Origin: Lacticaseibacillus rhamnosus
Lineage (GTDB): Bacteria > Bacillota > Bacilli > Lactobacillales > Lactobacillaceae
Direction of reading: 5' to 3'
NCBI RefSeq assembly: GCF_900636965.1
Contig: NZ_LR134331.1
Coordinates: forward strand, 868,001 to 932,000
Length of the DNA: 64,000 nucleotides
In this document: one piece after another, positions 1-8,994 of the stretch
Layout: every line of letters begins with the position of its first letter
Numbering within the stretch: position 1 is the first letter of the stretch
Made by a program: the position numbers and the translations under genes
Notes under the pieces: model-generated
Told to the model about the DNA's origin: nothing
Database searches by the model: none
The model's input: the letters and a program-made list of their open reading frames with translations, nothing else

Positions 1-2
1 AC

Positions 3-2558
3 CAGTATCAACTGTTGGATAACTACCGTCGTAAAAATGCCGCACTGGCTGTCAAGACGCTACAGATTTCTGGATCACAACAGAATAATGTGCTCAAAGC
101 TGTCCTTGGTGAGAGAACACGAATGTCTAAGAGTGCTGCCCTAGAGCAGTATCAAGATATGTGGAACGCTGCTAACAAAGAAAACAGTGCATACAAGTCG
201 CAACAAGCAAAAATTAATGAAGAATTCAAGAATGATGCGACCATGCGTCACGTTGCTTTAGAAGGTTTAGAACGCGATCACCAGAATAAGATGAAGAGCC
301 TCTATGCCGGTGCTATCCAAGCCATGAAAGCACAGGGAACGTCTCGCTCCGAAATGCTAGCGGAACTGCAAACTGACTTTCATCTGACAGCATCGCAAGC
401 AGAGTCTGCGATGAATAGTTACGAAAATGCTATGGCGAAAGGCGTCAAGAGTAATCGCGACTTTGCGGCGGCAACTGAAGGATTTGGCAAAGCTGCGCAA
501 CAGGCAGGTGACCACTGGAACAATCTTGTATTTGACACCAAAACAGGAAAAGTTAAAACAAATCTTCCTGAAGTGTTGAAAGATACGGCCAGCACTAAAA
601 AAGGTTGGAAGCAACTTGTCTTTGACCTCAAGTACGCCAAGATTACATCAAATGCCAAGCAAATGATTGTCGAAGCGCTGGCATCATCTGAACAATGGCA
701 GAAATTGAGCGTTCCCGAAAAGAATGCAATTATCCGTACTCAGGGACGCGAGCAACTTGCTGATATTATGGATAAGTTTGTTTCCTGGAATAGTCTGTCG
801 CTTAAGGATCAGCAAGCAATTGTGAAGGGCGATTACACGCCTTTAGTAAATGCTTTAGTCAAGAGTGGAGACTGGAACAATCTCACCTTGAAACAGCAAG
901 AAGCCATTGTTAAGGATAAAGCAACAGTGCCATTAGTATCTTCACTTCAGCAAACCGGCGAGTGGCAGAAGCTCGACTTAAAAGTTCAAGAAGCGATTGT
1001 CAATGCTAAAGGCAAGAAAGATCTTGAAGACATCATTTTTGACATGGGAGTTTGGAACAAGCTTCCAAATACGCAGAAATATGCAACCCTAGTTTCTTTT
1101 GGCAAGCAAGACATCGCTGATATTATTGATCAGCTAAATTTGTGGAATACACTTACACCAAAAGAAATCAAGGCTGTAGCAAAGGGCGATACCAGCTCTT
1201 TGATAGCTGCTATTGATAAAGCAAATGACTGGAATCGATTAACTCTTGGCCAGCTAGAAGCAATCGTTAAAGATAAGGCTTCTGCAGGCTTAGTCCAGGC
1301 CATGATCAAAGCCGGAGAGTGGAATGGCCTATCAATAGAAGAAAAAACTGCTATTATGCAGACCAAAGGCAAATCCGACTTAGCCGATATGGTTGTTAAA
1401 TACGGTCTTTGGAACAGCCTTCCAAACTCTACCAAAAGTCTGTTGATGAACGATTCCGATGCTCGTACAAAATTGGAAAAAGCTGGAGTTGCAATTGATC
1501 AATATAATTTGTTTAAGAACCCCAACGAAAAAGGGCTAAAAGCAAATAATACTGATGTGCTTGGAAAAACAGAAGAAGCCAAAGGGAGCATTCAGAAATA
1601 CAACGAAGTTCTACCGGGATTAAAACTGTTCCCTGCCGATGCAAGTAAGGTTAAACATGAATCATCTTCAGGCGGAACGAGTATTGCTAAGTATAACGAG
1701 GTATTGCCGGGATTAAAACTGTTTCCCGGCGATTCAAGCAGCGTGACAAATCATGCGGAAAAAGGAAAGGAAGAAATAGGCAGCTTCAACGCTACAAATC
1801 CTCTCATGCGTTTCTTCCAAGGAAATTCGGGAAGCGTTGATGGAGCATCTAAGTCAGGTAAAAGTAGCATAACATCGTTTAACAGCAAAGTACCGATTAT
1901 GATGTTTTTCAATGGTAACGCAGATGGTGTTTCATCAGCGTCACAAATTGGTGTTAATGCGGTTGCTGCATTCGGTGGCAATGCTACCATCACAAAAACA
2001 TTCAGGATTAGTGCAGATATTGATCCCGCTGTACAACGACTTTTGAACAGTGGCAAGTTTGCACGAGGCACTCAAAACTTTACCGGTGGATTAGCAACTA
2101 TTAACGACGCATCTGGCACTCGTTATCAAGAGGTCGTCACACTACCAAATGGAGCAAAATTTGTGGCATATGGGCGAAATGTTACCTTACCACTTCCTCG
2201 ACATACAAAAATTGAAACTGCCATGCAGTCCGCAAGAAACTACTCGATTCCACGTTTTGCTGGTGGCACCACAGACTTCGGAGGCGCTGCTAATAGAATA
2301 AACCAATTGAATCCGCAAACGTTCGCAGCACGGACGCCAAGTACAGTGAATGTCAGCGGCATCACCAACAATATGACTTTATCCGACCAAACGATTGAAC
2401 GCCTTGGCAAAGCACTGGCTTCAAACGTTAAACCAGACAATGACAGGCCGATCTACCTAATTGTTGACGGTAAGGTTCTTGGCCAAGTCGTTGGGCCAAT
2501 GTTAAACAACGCAAACGGCAAGGCAATTCAATTGCAAACAAGAGGGGTGACAAGCTAA
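3..2558 (+). CDS. Phage tail tape-measure protein (C-terminal part, 5' end outside window)
   Basis: The reading frame is open from the first bases of the window, so the TTG at 15 is not a credible start and the gene begins upstream. The visible 850 or so residues show the expected order for a siphovirus tape measure: a charged helical stretch, then repeats, then a Gly/Ser/Thr-rich end. Nine degenerate units of 29-30 residues, each starting with Trp (WNxL or WQKL), run from 696 to about 1500. A second set containing KYNEVLPGLKLFP-like segments follows at about 1590-1960. Tape measures set tail length and help eject DNA. The stop overlaps the ATG of the distal tail gene by one base, the usual order in tail operons. 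Family assignment rests on repeats, size and neighbours. Confidence 0.85.
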   Translation, partial: QYQLLDNYRRKNAALAVKTLQISGSQQNNVLKAVLGERTRMSKSAALEQYQDMWNAANKENSAYKSQQAKINEEFKNDATMRHVALEGLERDHQNKMKSLYAGAIQAMKAQGTSRSEMLAELQTDFHLTASQAESAMNSYENAMAKGVKSNRDFAAATEGFGKAAQQAGDHWNNLVFDTKTGKVKTNLPEVLKDTASTKKGWKQLVFDLKYAKITSNAKQMIVEALASSEQWQKLSVPEKNAIIRTQGREQLADIMDKFVSWNSLSLKDQQAIVKGDYTPLVNALVKSGDWNNLTLKQQEAIVKDKATVPLVSSLQQTGEWQKLDLKVQEAIVNAKGKKDLEDIIFDMGVWNKLPNTQKYATLVSFGKQDIADIIDQLNLWNTLTPKEIKAVAKGDTSSLIAAIDKANDWNRLTLGQLEAIVKDKASAGLVQAMIKAGEWNGLSIEEKTAIMQTKGKSDLADMVVKYGLWNSLPNSTKSLLMNDSDARTKLEKAGVAIDQYNLFKNPNEKGLKANNTDVLGKTEEAKGSIQKYNEVLPGLKLFPADASKVKHESSSGGTSIAKYNEVLPGLKLFPGDSSSVTNHAEKGKEEIGSFNATNPLMRFFQGNSGSVDGASKSGKSSITSFNSKVPIMMFFNGNADGVSSASQIGVNAVAAFGGNATITKTFRISADIDPAVQRLLNSGKFARGTQNFTGGLATINDASGTRYQEVVTLPNGAKFVAYGRNVTLPLPRHTKIETAMQSARNYSIPRFAGGTTDFGGAANRINQLNPQTFAARTPSTVNVSGITNNMTLSDQTIERLGKALASNVKPDNDRPIYLIVDGKVLGQVVGPMLNNANGKAIQLQTRGVTS

Positions 2559-3271
2559 TGCCTTTTCATGACTTCACGTATTTAGGAAAACGGCCGAGCG
2601 ATTTCGGCGCGTACATTCATGTTGTTTCCCACGACATTGGCTTTCCTTCAAAGATTAAAACGATTGTGTCGGTGCCATTCAGTAACCAAAGCTATGACTT
2701 TTCAACAATTGGTGGGGTTCAGCCTTATAACGAACGCAAAGTGACCTATGTCATAAACGTTGTCAATAAATATGGATATGATCAAGTTTCAATGCACGAA
2801 TTAAAAACGGAAATAGCCAATTGGCTGTACTCAAGTAATTCAAAAGCGGAACTTTATGACGACAAGTTGCCTGATTATCATTTTTTGGCCGAGTTGCAAG
2901 AGGCGGCAGATTTAAAAGACGATGTTCGATCAGGAGAGCTAACAGTCGTATTCACTTGCTATCCATTCATGATTGCGAACAAGTTTGAAGGCGATGACGA
3001 TTGGGACACGTTTGATTTTAATAATGATGTTGCTCAGGACGTTGATTTCGAAATAAACGGCAGTCGGAGTTTTGAACTTATCAATAACAGCGTGACAATC
3101 GTGACACCGCAAATAACCACAAATGCGGCTTTGACTGTGCGCATTGGACAAATCGAGTATCAACTTCCACAAGGCACATCACAAGATATTCCCTTAGAGG
3201 TAGGAACAAACACGATTACCGTTACTGGATCGGGAAAAATCTCATTCGCATGGCACAGGGAGGTGATCTAA
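2558..3271 (+). CDS. Distal tail protein (Dit family)
   Basis: A 237-residue protein lying directly between the tape measure and the tail-associated protein, the normal place of Dit, the hub joining the tail tube to the baseplate. The N-terminus (HDFTYLGKRPSDFGAYI) and the segment around residues 95-145 resemble the phage tail family domain of Siphoviridae. The C-terminal 80 residues look like the usual beta-sandwich (galectin-like) domain. The ATG at 2558 overlaps the upstream stop (TAATG), so translation is probably coupled. Function is known for the family; assignment here is by context plus recognisable sequence. Confidence 0.8.
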   Translation: MPFHDFTYLGKRPSDFGAYIHVVSHDIGFPSKIKTIVSVPFSNQSYDFSTIGGVQPYNERKVTYVINVVNKYGYDQVSMHELKTEIANWLYSSNSKAELYDDKLPDYHFLAELQEAADLKDDVRSGELTVVFTCYPFMIANKFEGDDDWDTFDFNNDVAQDVDFEINGSRSFELINNSVTIVTPQITTNAALTVRIGQIEYQLPQGTSQDIPLEVGTNTITVTGSGKISFAWHREVI

Positions 3272-3272
3272 T

Positions 3273-4745
3273 TTGTATCAGGTCACAATTATTAATAATG
3301 ACAAGTCTATTGTTATCATGCGTCCTGGCGGCAGTAGAACAATGCTGACGTCCGCAGAAATTAAAACGGATATCAATTCAATTCCGTCATTTACGTTTAG
3401 TGTGTTGCCTAACAATCCTGGCTATAACGAGATAATGCCGATGGTCACAAGAGTGCGGGTTGTCCGAATAGATACCGGTGAGGTCCTTTTCGACGGTCGC
3501 GTTTTGGTTCCCACTAATGAAATGGCCGAAACTGGTGCTCTAGCACGTTCTTATACTTGTGAGGGTGCGCTCGCATTCTTCCACGATGTTGTACCCGGAT
3601 ACCAAACGTTTACCGGGACGCCTGCTACGATCATCAAGCAGCTGGTTGATATGTTCAATTCCCGAGTTGACCCATTTAAACAAATGCAGCTGGGGATTAT
3701 GCCAGAATCTACACAGTCACAAACCTTAGAAACGACTCCAGAAAAAGACCTGTATGATACGCTTCATGATTTTGTAGTGACCACATTAGGATATGATATC
3801 CGCGTTCGTTCTGCTCAGAATGGACGTTTTTTAGATGTTAAGTCACAGCTTGGCGAAACTGGCAAAACAATCATTCGTCTTGGCATCAATTTGAAAGCAA
3901 TGAAGGTTGAAACTGACCCTACTGGGATAATTACACGAGTTGTTCCTTTAGGAGCTGTCAAAGATAACGTGAGTTCCGAAGAGTCAGTTCAGCCTCGGGT
4001 TAATTTAACAGACGCTGGAAAATCGCTGTATGTGGATATTCCTGATTTGATAAATAAATACGGAGTCCTTGAAGGCGTACAAGTCTTTGATAATGCAAAA
4101 ACACCTGAGCAACTTCAAGAAGCTGTTAATTCATGGATAAGTGGACAGCGCCCAGTTACGCGGAAGTTTTCTGTTACAGCATTAGACCTTTCCCTACTTA
4201 GGCGTGCTCCAGAAGACTTCAAAGTATACAACTTCAATCGAGTAATTAATCCGCTAACCCAAACAGACGAAACAATGCGGATCGTTGGACAAACACTTGA
4301 CTTGATTCAACCTCAAAACGCTGAGCTCGTTATTGGTGATAAGTTTAAGTCTGGCGTTGATTATGCAGTCGATACTGTAGCAAAAAATCTTAATAATCAA
4401 CGCTTATATGGTCAGATCCAGAAAACAGTTCTCGGCCAATCGGCCCGTATCGAATTAGTGAACACTAATGCTCAGGATGCTTTAAAAGCAGCTCAAGAAG
4501 CACAGCAAACTGTTGACAAAATACAGACAGAGTTTAGTGATGCCGACATTAATGGCATCAAAAATTCGCTGACCGATATAAGCGATAAACTCAATTCGAT
4601 TACTGAAAATATTGGCGCAATTGGTAAAGACGTTGACCAGTTAAAAAAGGCACAAACGACCTCCACTGGAGCAACCCTTGCAACCATAGAAGAACGTGTC
4701 AAGAAATTAGAAGATGCTGCCAAACCGGCAGAAGGGAGCAAATAA
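3273..4745 (+). CDS. Tail-associated protein, Tal/prophage endopeptidase tail family
   Basis: A 490-residue protein starting at a TTG. A strong GGGAGGTGAT ribosome site ends a few bases upstream and no in-frame ATG is nearby. Residues 1 to about 380 match the gp27/Tal-like structural fold that forms the tail tip under Dit. Residues about 395-490 are Ala/Gln/Glu-rich and look like a coiled coil that could connect to the next protein. I see no clear peptidase or lysozyme motif, so this may be the purely structural version of the family. The stop overlaps the ATG of the receptor-binding protein by one base. Confidence 0.75.
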   Translation: MYQVTIINNDKSIVIMRPGGSRTMLTSAEIKTDINSIPSFTFSVLPNNPGYNEIMPMVTRVRVVRIDTGEVLFDGRVLVPTNEMAETGALARSYTCEGALAFFHDVVPGYQTFTGTPATIIKQLVDMFNSRVDPFKQMQLGIMPESTQSQTLETTPEKDLYDTLHDFVVTTLGYDIRVRSAQNGRFLDVKSQLGETGKTIIRLGINLKAMKVETDPTGIITRVVPLGAVKDNVSSEESVQPRVNLTDAGKSLYVDIPDLINKYGVLEGVQVFDNAKTPEQLQEAVNSWISGQRPVTRKFSVTALDLSLLRRAPEDFKVYNFNRVINPLTQTDETMRIVGQTLDLIQPQNAELVIGDKFKSGVDYAVDTVAKNLNNQRLYGQIQKTVLGQSARIELVNTNAQDALKAAQEAQQTVDKIQTEFSDADINGIKNSLTDISDKLNSITENIGAIGKDVDQLKKAQTTSTGATLATIEERVKKLEDAAKPAEGSK

Positions 4746-7700
4746 TGGTAGACAAGCAGGAACCATATCGTGATCCAGAGCATATTCCATACGAAAATTC
4801 AATTAGGGAAGACATCAACAACGGCTTTGTCGATAATATTTCTGAGTCGTTAGCCACGTGGATACGTAGCAAACAGTGGGGGTTAGACGTTCGTGAATCG
4901 CTTGCCCTTGCTGTTGAGTGGTTCAGCAAAATGAAAAATGAGACACCTCGAGGAACGTATCCAACCTTTGATGACCTCAAAAAGGCGTTTCCTAATGGAG
5001 ATGGCGGTAAGAGTATTTATGCGGTTTTGGATTCCCAACGATGGTATTACTACAAAAACGGTGCATGGCAGGATGGCGGAGTTTACCAGATACCGGCAAT
5101 CGATGCCGCTAAAATGGATCAGATTGGCCAATACCTCGACAATCTGTCCCGCAATAACCTCGTACCAAATGCTAAGTTTCAAAACGGGCTGATCAATAAT
5201 GCTGTTCCTTCGGTTGCCGGCGTTTTGCTTTCAGTAAGTCATCGTGAGGGCACAACGTGGGTAACGGTTCAATCACCTTCCGGCACCGTCAACAATCAAG
5301 GGGTTGGTATTGTCGTCCCTAGACTGAATAGCATCGGGCAACCCGTCATTGGCACCGGTAGCTACCGTCTTGGTGTTCGCATTGTTTCGGCAGTTGATCA
5401 AAATCTGAAAATCACGCTGATTCCGCGTAAGGCAAACGGTGACTGGCTACCCAGCTTTGACTTCGGGACGTTCAATGCACATGCACAAAAAATAATGGCT
5501 GTGAGAAACAGCGCTCATATTGACGTGACGGGGCAGGAGGACAATTTCTTGATTATGGTATGGAATACAGACGGACAGCCAGTCAGCTTTTCAGCAACTG
5601 ATTATTCACTCGTCAAGGAGGACGAAGTTTCAAACAATTCGGACCTAGAATCCGGATATATCGAAGCCGCAAACCGTGACAATGTATTCAGAAATTCGTT
5701 CTTCACTGAGGGGACAACCCCTTGGCAGAAGGGCGGTACGGATGTAGATTTCAGGAATGAGCTCTACGCGGACAAAAAATGGCTTCACGTGTGGACTGGA
5801 GGACACACTGGACAAAGCGTGAGCTATTTAGGTGCGGATGGTACCAAACTAGTAAACGGTGTCCGTAATACGGGTGTTCGCGGATCACTCATCATCAAGT
5901 TCAACGCTGCGAGTGTCATTGATATTCATGCTATTTTCCGTGATGTTAATGGGGCTGTTCTTGATGATGTTATCGTCAATACGGTAAAGTCGCGTGACTT
6001 GGCGGTTCCAACAAAGGTTAATTTCTTCATACCGCGAATTGGACGCCCCGATCTTTCGACAGTCCTCATCACTTTTAAGGATCATTACTCAGCCGCTTTT
6101 GACTTCAACGTCACCGAAATTGTCGGCTACCCGATCGCTTTTGAAAAACCTGACCGGCTATCTATGAACGTAGTTGACGATCCAACGCTAAAAACTGGAT
6201 CGGCCTACTTCCGTACATCAAATGGCGGTGCATACTCTCCAGTAATGTTGCTAAACCATCGCTGGATAAAATATTCGTGTCCAGCCGCGTCTAAACAGCC
6301 TACATCTCGTCTCGAATACCTGTTCAATAACGAAGAGACCACAAATGATGACTTCCGTACTCACAATGTTTTGGTTGAATGTGATGTGTTGGTTGACACA
6401 ACAGGAATTTACACCGTGAACGCTACCAGCTACGATTTAAATAACGCCAAGGTTCGAGATTATGTCATTACCGCTCTACCACTAACAGCTGGCGTTATTA
6501 ACCATATTGACTTCATATTGCCGCGTTTCCAGCCTGATGAATTCAACTATGGTTTCGGACTTTGCTCAACATCAACGGGTGACTTGTCTTATTCAGTATC
6601 AAACATTAACATTCGTGCTGATGTCGGTATTGATAACCAAGGGGAACACGCCTTCACTAGCGGAACAAATCTTCCGGTTATCAAAATCGACGGTACTTTA
6701 CCAACTCAAAAAGGCGATAAAACAACAGTAACGGTTAGAATTCTCAAAAATGGCATTGCCAAAAATTACTTCGCTAAGTTGTCTATTCAGGGCGACTCCT
6801 CGGCCACTTACGACAAGAAGAACTACAAGCTCAAGTTATACAGCGACCCTGATTGCACTGTAAAGGCCAAGTTCAAAGCAGCCCCAAGCTGGCTCAACGA
6901 GGGAACCATTGTCCTAAAAGCCAACTGGATTGACGTCACTCATGCGCTTAATATCGTCAGCGCCAAGCTGTTTGCCGAAATAACAGAGAACCGCGCGAAT
7001 GTGAACTCAAATCTGCTAAACGCAAGCATGCTCGGGGAAATTCAGGGAACCCCTGCGCTTCTGTATACGAACAGCTCTTTTCACGGGTTATACACCATCA
7101 ATACTGGCAAAGATGAGAATCTGTTTGGATTTGATAACGTGCCTTCAAATGCCGGTGTTCTAGAAGCACAAAATCATTTCACGGATAAAGGGTTCGGCAA
7201 GCCAACCATTGTCATCACTGATGACATCACAGCCAATCCTGATGCAGATATGGAAGTTCAAGTCGGCACGACAACTCCTGAATTTCAAGCGGCAACTAAC
7301 CGACTAGCACAGTTTGTTTCGCAGTCTGACGATGCTACGTTCCACGACCAATTCAGTCAATATCTTGACCTCGAAGCGGTTATCGACTTTCTAATCTTTT
7401 ACCAAGTTGCTGAATGCAGTGACTCTTATATCAAGAATATTGAGTACACCACATACGATGGCAACATCTGGCTACCAATTCCTTATGACCTTGATTCTAC
7501 ATGGGGTTTAAATTGGGACGGCAAGACAATATTCGACCCTGAAATGGATATGCTAAATACCGGTCTGACAAGCAAGAACTTTGCTAACTTCAAACTGAAC
7601 ATGCTTATGAATCGAACCCTCAAAGCGTTCAAGCCAGAAATCAAGGCACGGTATACTCAGCTGAGGACGTCTGTACTGACGCCAGACAAAGTCACCAGCA

Positions 7701-7858
7701 TGTTCGAGGAGTTCATGGATAGTGTTGGCACTAACGCCTACGCCAAGGAACTATCACGCTGGCCTAACATTCCTTCAACGTTCTTCGATTTCAAAACGCT
7801 TCGGAAGAACGTTATCACACGTTTCCGCATATCCGATTACATTTTCAAAAATTTGTAA
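4745..7858 (+). CDS. Large baseplate/receptor-binding protein with CotH-kinase-like C-terminus
   Basis: A 1037-residue protein at the receptor-binding position of the tail operon. The first 120 residues (DPEHIPYENSIREDINNGF and the tyrosine/tryptophan-rich DSQRWYYYKNGAWQDGG) form an N-terminal attachment module typical of lactobacillus phage tail tips. The middle (about 140-630) is repeated beta-rich, carbohydrate-binding-like sequence. From about residue 645 the protein resembles the CotH kinase family: QGDSSATYDKKNYKLK near 680 and WLPIPYDLDSTWG near 909 match the conserved lysine and D-L-D motifs of CotH. Binding of a host wall polysaccharide is inferred from position. Whether the CotH part is an active protein kinase cannot be told from sequence alone. 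Confidence 0.8.
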   Translation: MVDKQEPYRDPEHIPYENSIREDINNGFVDNISESLATWIRSKQWGLDVRESLALAVEWFSKMKNETPRGTYPTFDDLKKAFPNGDGGKSIYAVLDSQRWYYYKNGAWQDGGVYQIPAIDAAKMDQIGQYLDNLSRNNLVPNAKFQNGLINNAVPSVAGVLLSVSHREGTTWVTVQSPSGTVNNQGVGIVVPRLNSIGQPVIGTGSYRLGVRIVSAVDQNLKITLIPRKANGDWLPSFDFGTFNAHAQKIMAVRNSAHIDVTGQEDNFLIMVWNTDGQPVSFSATDYSLVKEDEVSNNSDLESGYIEAANRDNVFRNSFFTEGTTPWQKGGTDVDFRNELYADKKWLHVWTGGHTGQSVSYLGADGTKLVNGVRNTGVRGSLIIKFNAASVIDIHAIFRDVNGAVLDDVIVNTVKSRDLAVPTKVNFFIPRIGRPDLSTVLITFKDHYSAAFDFNVTEIVGYPIAFEKPDRLSMNVVDDPTLKTGSAYFRTSNGGAYSPVMLLNHRWIKYSCPAASKQPTSRLEYLFNNEETTNDDFRTHNVLVECDVLVDTTGIYTVNATSYDLNNAKVRDYVITALPLTAGVINHIDFILPRFQPDEFNYGFGLCSTSTGDLSYSVSNINIRADVGIDNQGEHAFTSGTNLPVIKIDGTLPTQKGDKTTVTVRILKNGIAKNYFAKLSIQGDSSATYDKKNYKLKLYSDPDCTVKAKFKAAPSWLNEGTIVLKANWIDVTHALNIVSAKLFAEITENRANVNSNLLNASMLGEIQGTPALLYTNSSFHGLYTINTGKDENLFGFDNVPSNAGVLEAQNHFTDKGFGKPTIVITDDITANPDADMEVQVGTTTPEFQAATNRLAQFVSQSDDATFHDQFSQYLDLEAVIDFLIFYQVAECSDSYIKNIEYTTYDGNIWLPIPYDLDSTWGLNWDGKTIFDPEMDMLNTGLTSKNFANFKLNMLMNRTLKAFKPEIKARYTQLRTSVLTPDKVTSMFEEFMDSVGTNAYAKELSRWPNIPSTFFDFKTLRKNVITRFRISDYIFKNL

Positions 7859-7879
7859 ATCAAACAGGAGGTGATGACA

Positions 7880-7948
7880 ATGCAAAAAAAATCAGAGATC
7901 ACCCACACATACAGCACTCACCGTTGGGCTTTTTCTAATCATCAGTGA
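7880..7948 (+). CDS. Possible 22-residue phage peptide
   Basis: A short frame (MQKKSEITHTYSTHRWAFSNHQ) starts at an ATG placed a good distance from a very strong ribosome site, CAGGAGGTGATGAC at 7865-7878. It lies between the receptor-binding gene and the next small gene and is followed at once by a hairpin. Many phages carry a tiny gene here (XkdX-like proteins are about twice this size), but no family is recognised. It could also be a decayed remnant whose ribosome site survives. Confidence 0.35.
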   Translation: MQKKSEITHTYSTHRWAFSNHQ

Positions 7949-7952
7949 CTAT

Positions 7953-7980
7953 GTCGCCAGCAAAAGCTAGCGGCTATTTT
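7953..7980 (+). terminator. Hairpin with T-run after the tail genes
   Basis: GTCGCCAGC pairs with GCTAGCGGC (one mismatch, one wobble) across an AAAA loop, followed by TATTTTT. This looks like a Rho-independent terminator or attenuator between the tail genes and the lysis cassette. The next gene's ribosome site begins immediately after it, so it may only partly stop transcription. Confidence 0.5.
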
Positions 7981-7999
7981 TATGGAAGGAAGTGAGAAA

Positions 8000-8293
8000 G
8001 TGACATTTTTTGGATACACGATTGGTGACTGGGCAGAGGTTATATCAATCATAGGGGTGGGTGTAAGTGCGGGCAGCTGGCTGTTCAAAAAGATTGCCTT
8101 AGATCCATTACGCTCTGATATTCAAGTTCTTTCAGAGACAATTAATCGTCAGCTAAAACTGCACGAACAATCGCTGGCAGACTTGGGACAACACTTGAGG
8201 ACACACGATGATGAGCTTGGCAGTCACTCGGTTAGGATTACTCGATTGGAAGACCATGTAGGCATTAAAGGAGAAGATAACCATGAAGATTAA
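8000..8293 (+). CDS. Small membrane-anchored phage lysis-region protein (XhlA-like layout)
   Basis: I place the start at the GTG at 8000, which has GGAAGGAAG eight bases upstream. The in-frame ATG at 7982 lacks such a site. The 97-residue product has one hydrophobic segment (about residues 10-30) followed by a heptad-rich helix (about 38-85). That is the layout of haemolysin XhlA-type and other small proteins preceding holins. Its last 11 bases overlap the holin gene. Role in lysis is inferred from position only. Confidence 0.6.
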   Translation: MTFFGYTIGDWAEVISIIGVGVSAGSWLFKKIALDPLRSDIQVLSETINRQLKLHEQSLADLGQHLRTHDDELGSHSVRITRLEDHVGIKGEDNHED

Positions 8294-8696
8294 TTGGAAA
8301 GTACGAGTATTAAGCGTCAAATTCTGGCTGGCCGTTGTGCCAGCTTCTTTGTTGGTGATCCAAACGGTAGCGGCAGTCTTCGGTTACAACTGGGACTTTG
8401 CTAGTTTGGGTAAAGAACTCACTGCAGTGGTCAATGCAGTGTTTGCATTATTGACCATTGTCGGGGTAGCGGTTGATCCAACCACGGAGGGCGTTAGTGA
8501 TAGTCAGCAGGCGTTAGCTTACCCGGCACTCATTACCACCAAGGCAGCTAAGATCAAGGCGCTAGAGGATCAGATTAAGGCACTGCAAGCGGATAAAGAG
8601 GCTGACCAGGTAACTGCTGCTAGTGAAGTGGTTCCAGAGACGTCTTCTGCAGCACCGGCGGAGTCAGCTCCGGCATCTTTTGCTCCACAGCAATAA
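8283..8696 (+). CDS. Phage holin, phi LC3 family
   Basis: The 137-residue protein opens with INWKVRVLSVKFWLAVVPASLL and continues through two hydrophobic segments (about 13-33 and 47-65) to GVAVDPTTEGVSDSQQALAYP. These are the hallmarks of the phi LC3 holin family of Gram-positive phages. Holins make membrane lesions that trigger lysis. The C-terminal 60 residues are an Ala/Glu/Lys-rich tail, longer than in the basic family and likely cytoplasmic. It sits just upstream of the endolysin cassette, as usual. Confidence 0.9.
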   Translation: MKINWKVRVLSVKFWLAVVPASLLVIQTVAAVFGYNWDFASLGKELTAVVNAVFALLTIVGVAVDPTTEGVSDSQQALAYPALITTKAAKIKALEDQIKALQADKEADQVTAASEVVPETSSAAPAESAPASFAPQQ

Positions 8697-8710
8697 GGAG
8701 GGGAAAATCA

Positions 8711-8983
8711 ATGAATGACTTAGATTTTAGAAACACGTGTCAGCGTTTAGTTGCTGATTATGCAAATGATCACATGGATAAGACCGATGGGGACTCAATC
8801 ACTCCGGATGATGTATATATCGTTTGGTCATGCAGAGCGCTTCAGAACTCAAAGGCACTGGCTAGTACAAAGGTCAGCGACGGCATGTACTACGAGATAA
8901 CATACAATGGTGATAAACATGAATTGTATCTTGATGCTTACAAAAAATTTGAAAATCGTGCAATCCAAATTGATAAAGAATAA
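8711..8983 (+). CDS. DUF6275 family phage protein
   Basis: A 90-residue soluble protein with a good ribosome site (AAGGAGGGG) and the stretch VYIVWSCRALQNSKAL...DGMYYEITYNGDKHELYLDAYKKFEN. I recognise this as the DUF6275 family found in phages and prophages of Firmicutes. Its function is not known. It lies between holin and endolysin and ends 12 bases before the endolysin start, so it is probably co-transcribed with the lysis genes. Confidence 0.7.
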   Translation: MNDLDFRNTCQRLVADYANDHMDKTDGDSITPDDVYIVWSCRALQNSKALASTKVSDGMYYEITYNGDKHELYLDAYKKFENRAIQIDKE

Positions 8984-8994
8984 AGGAGGAAACC

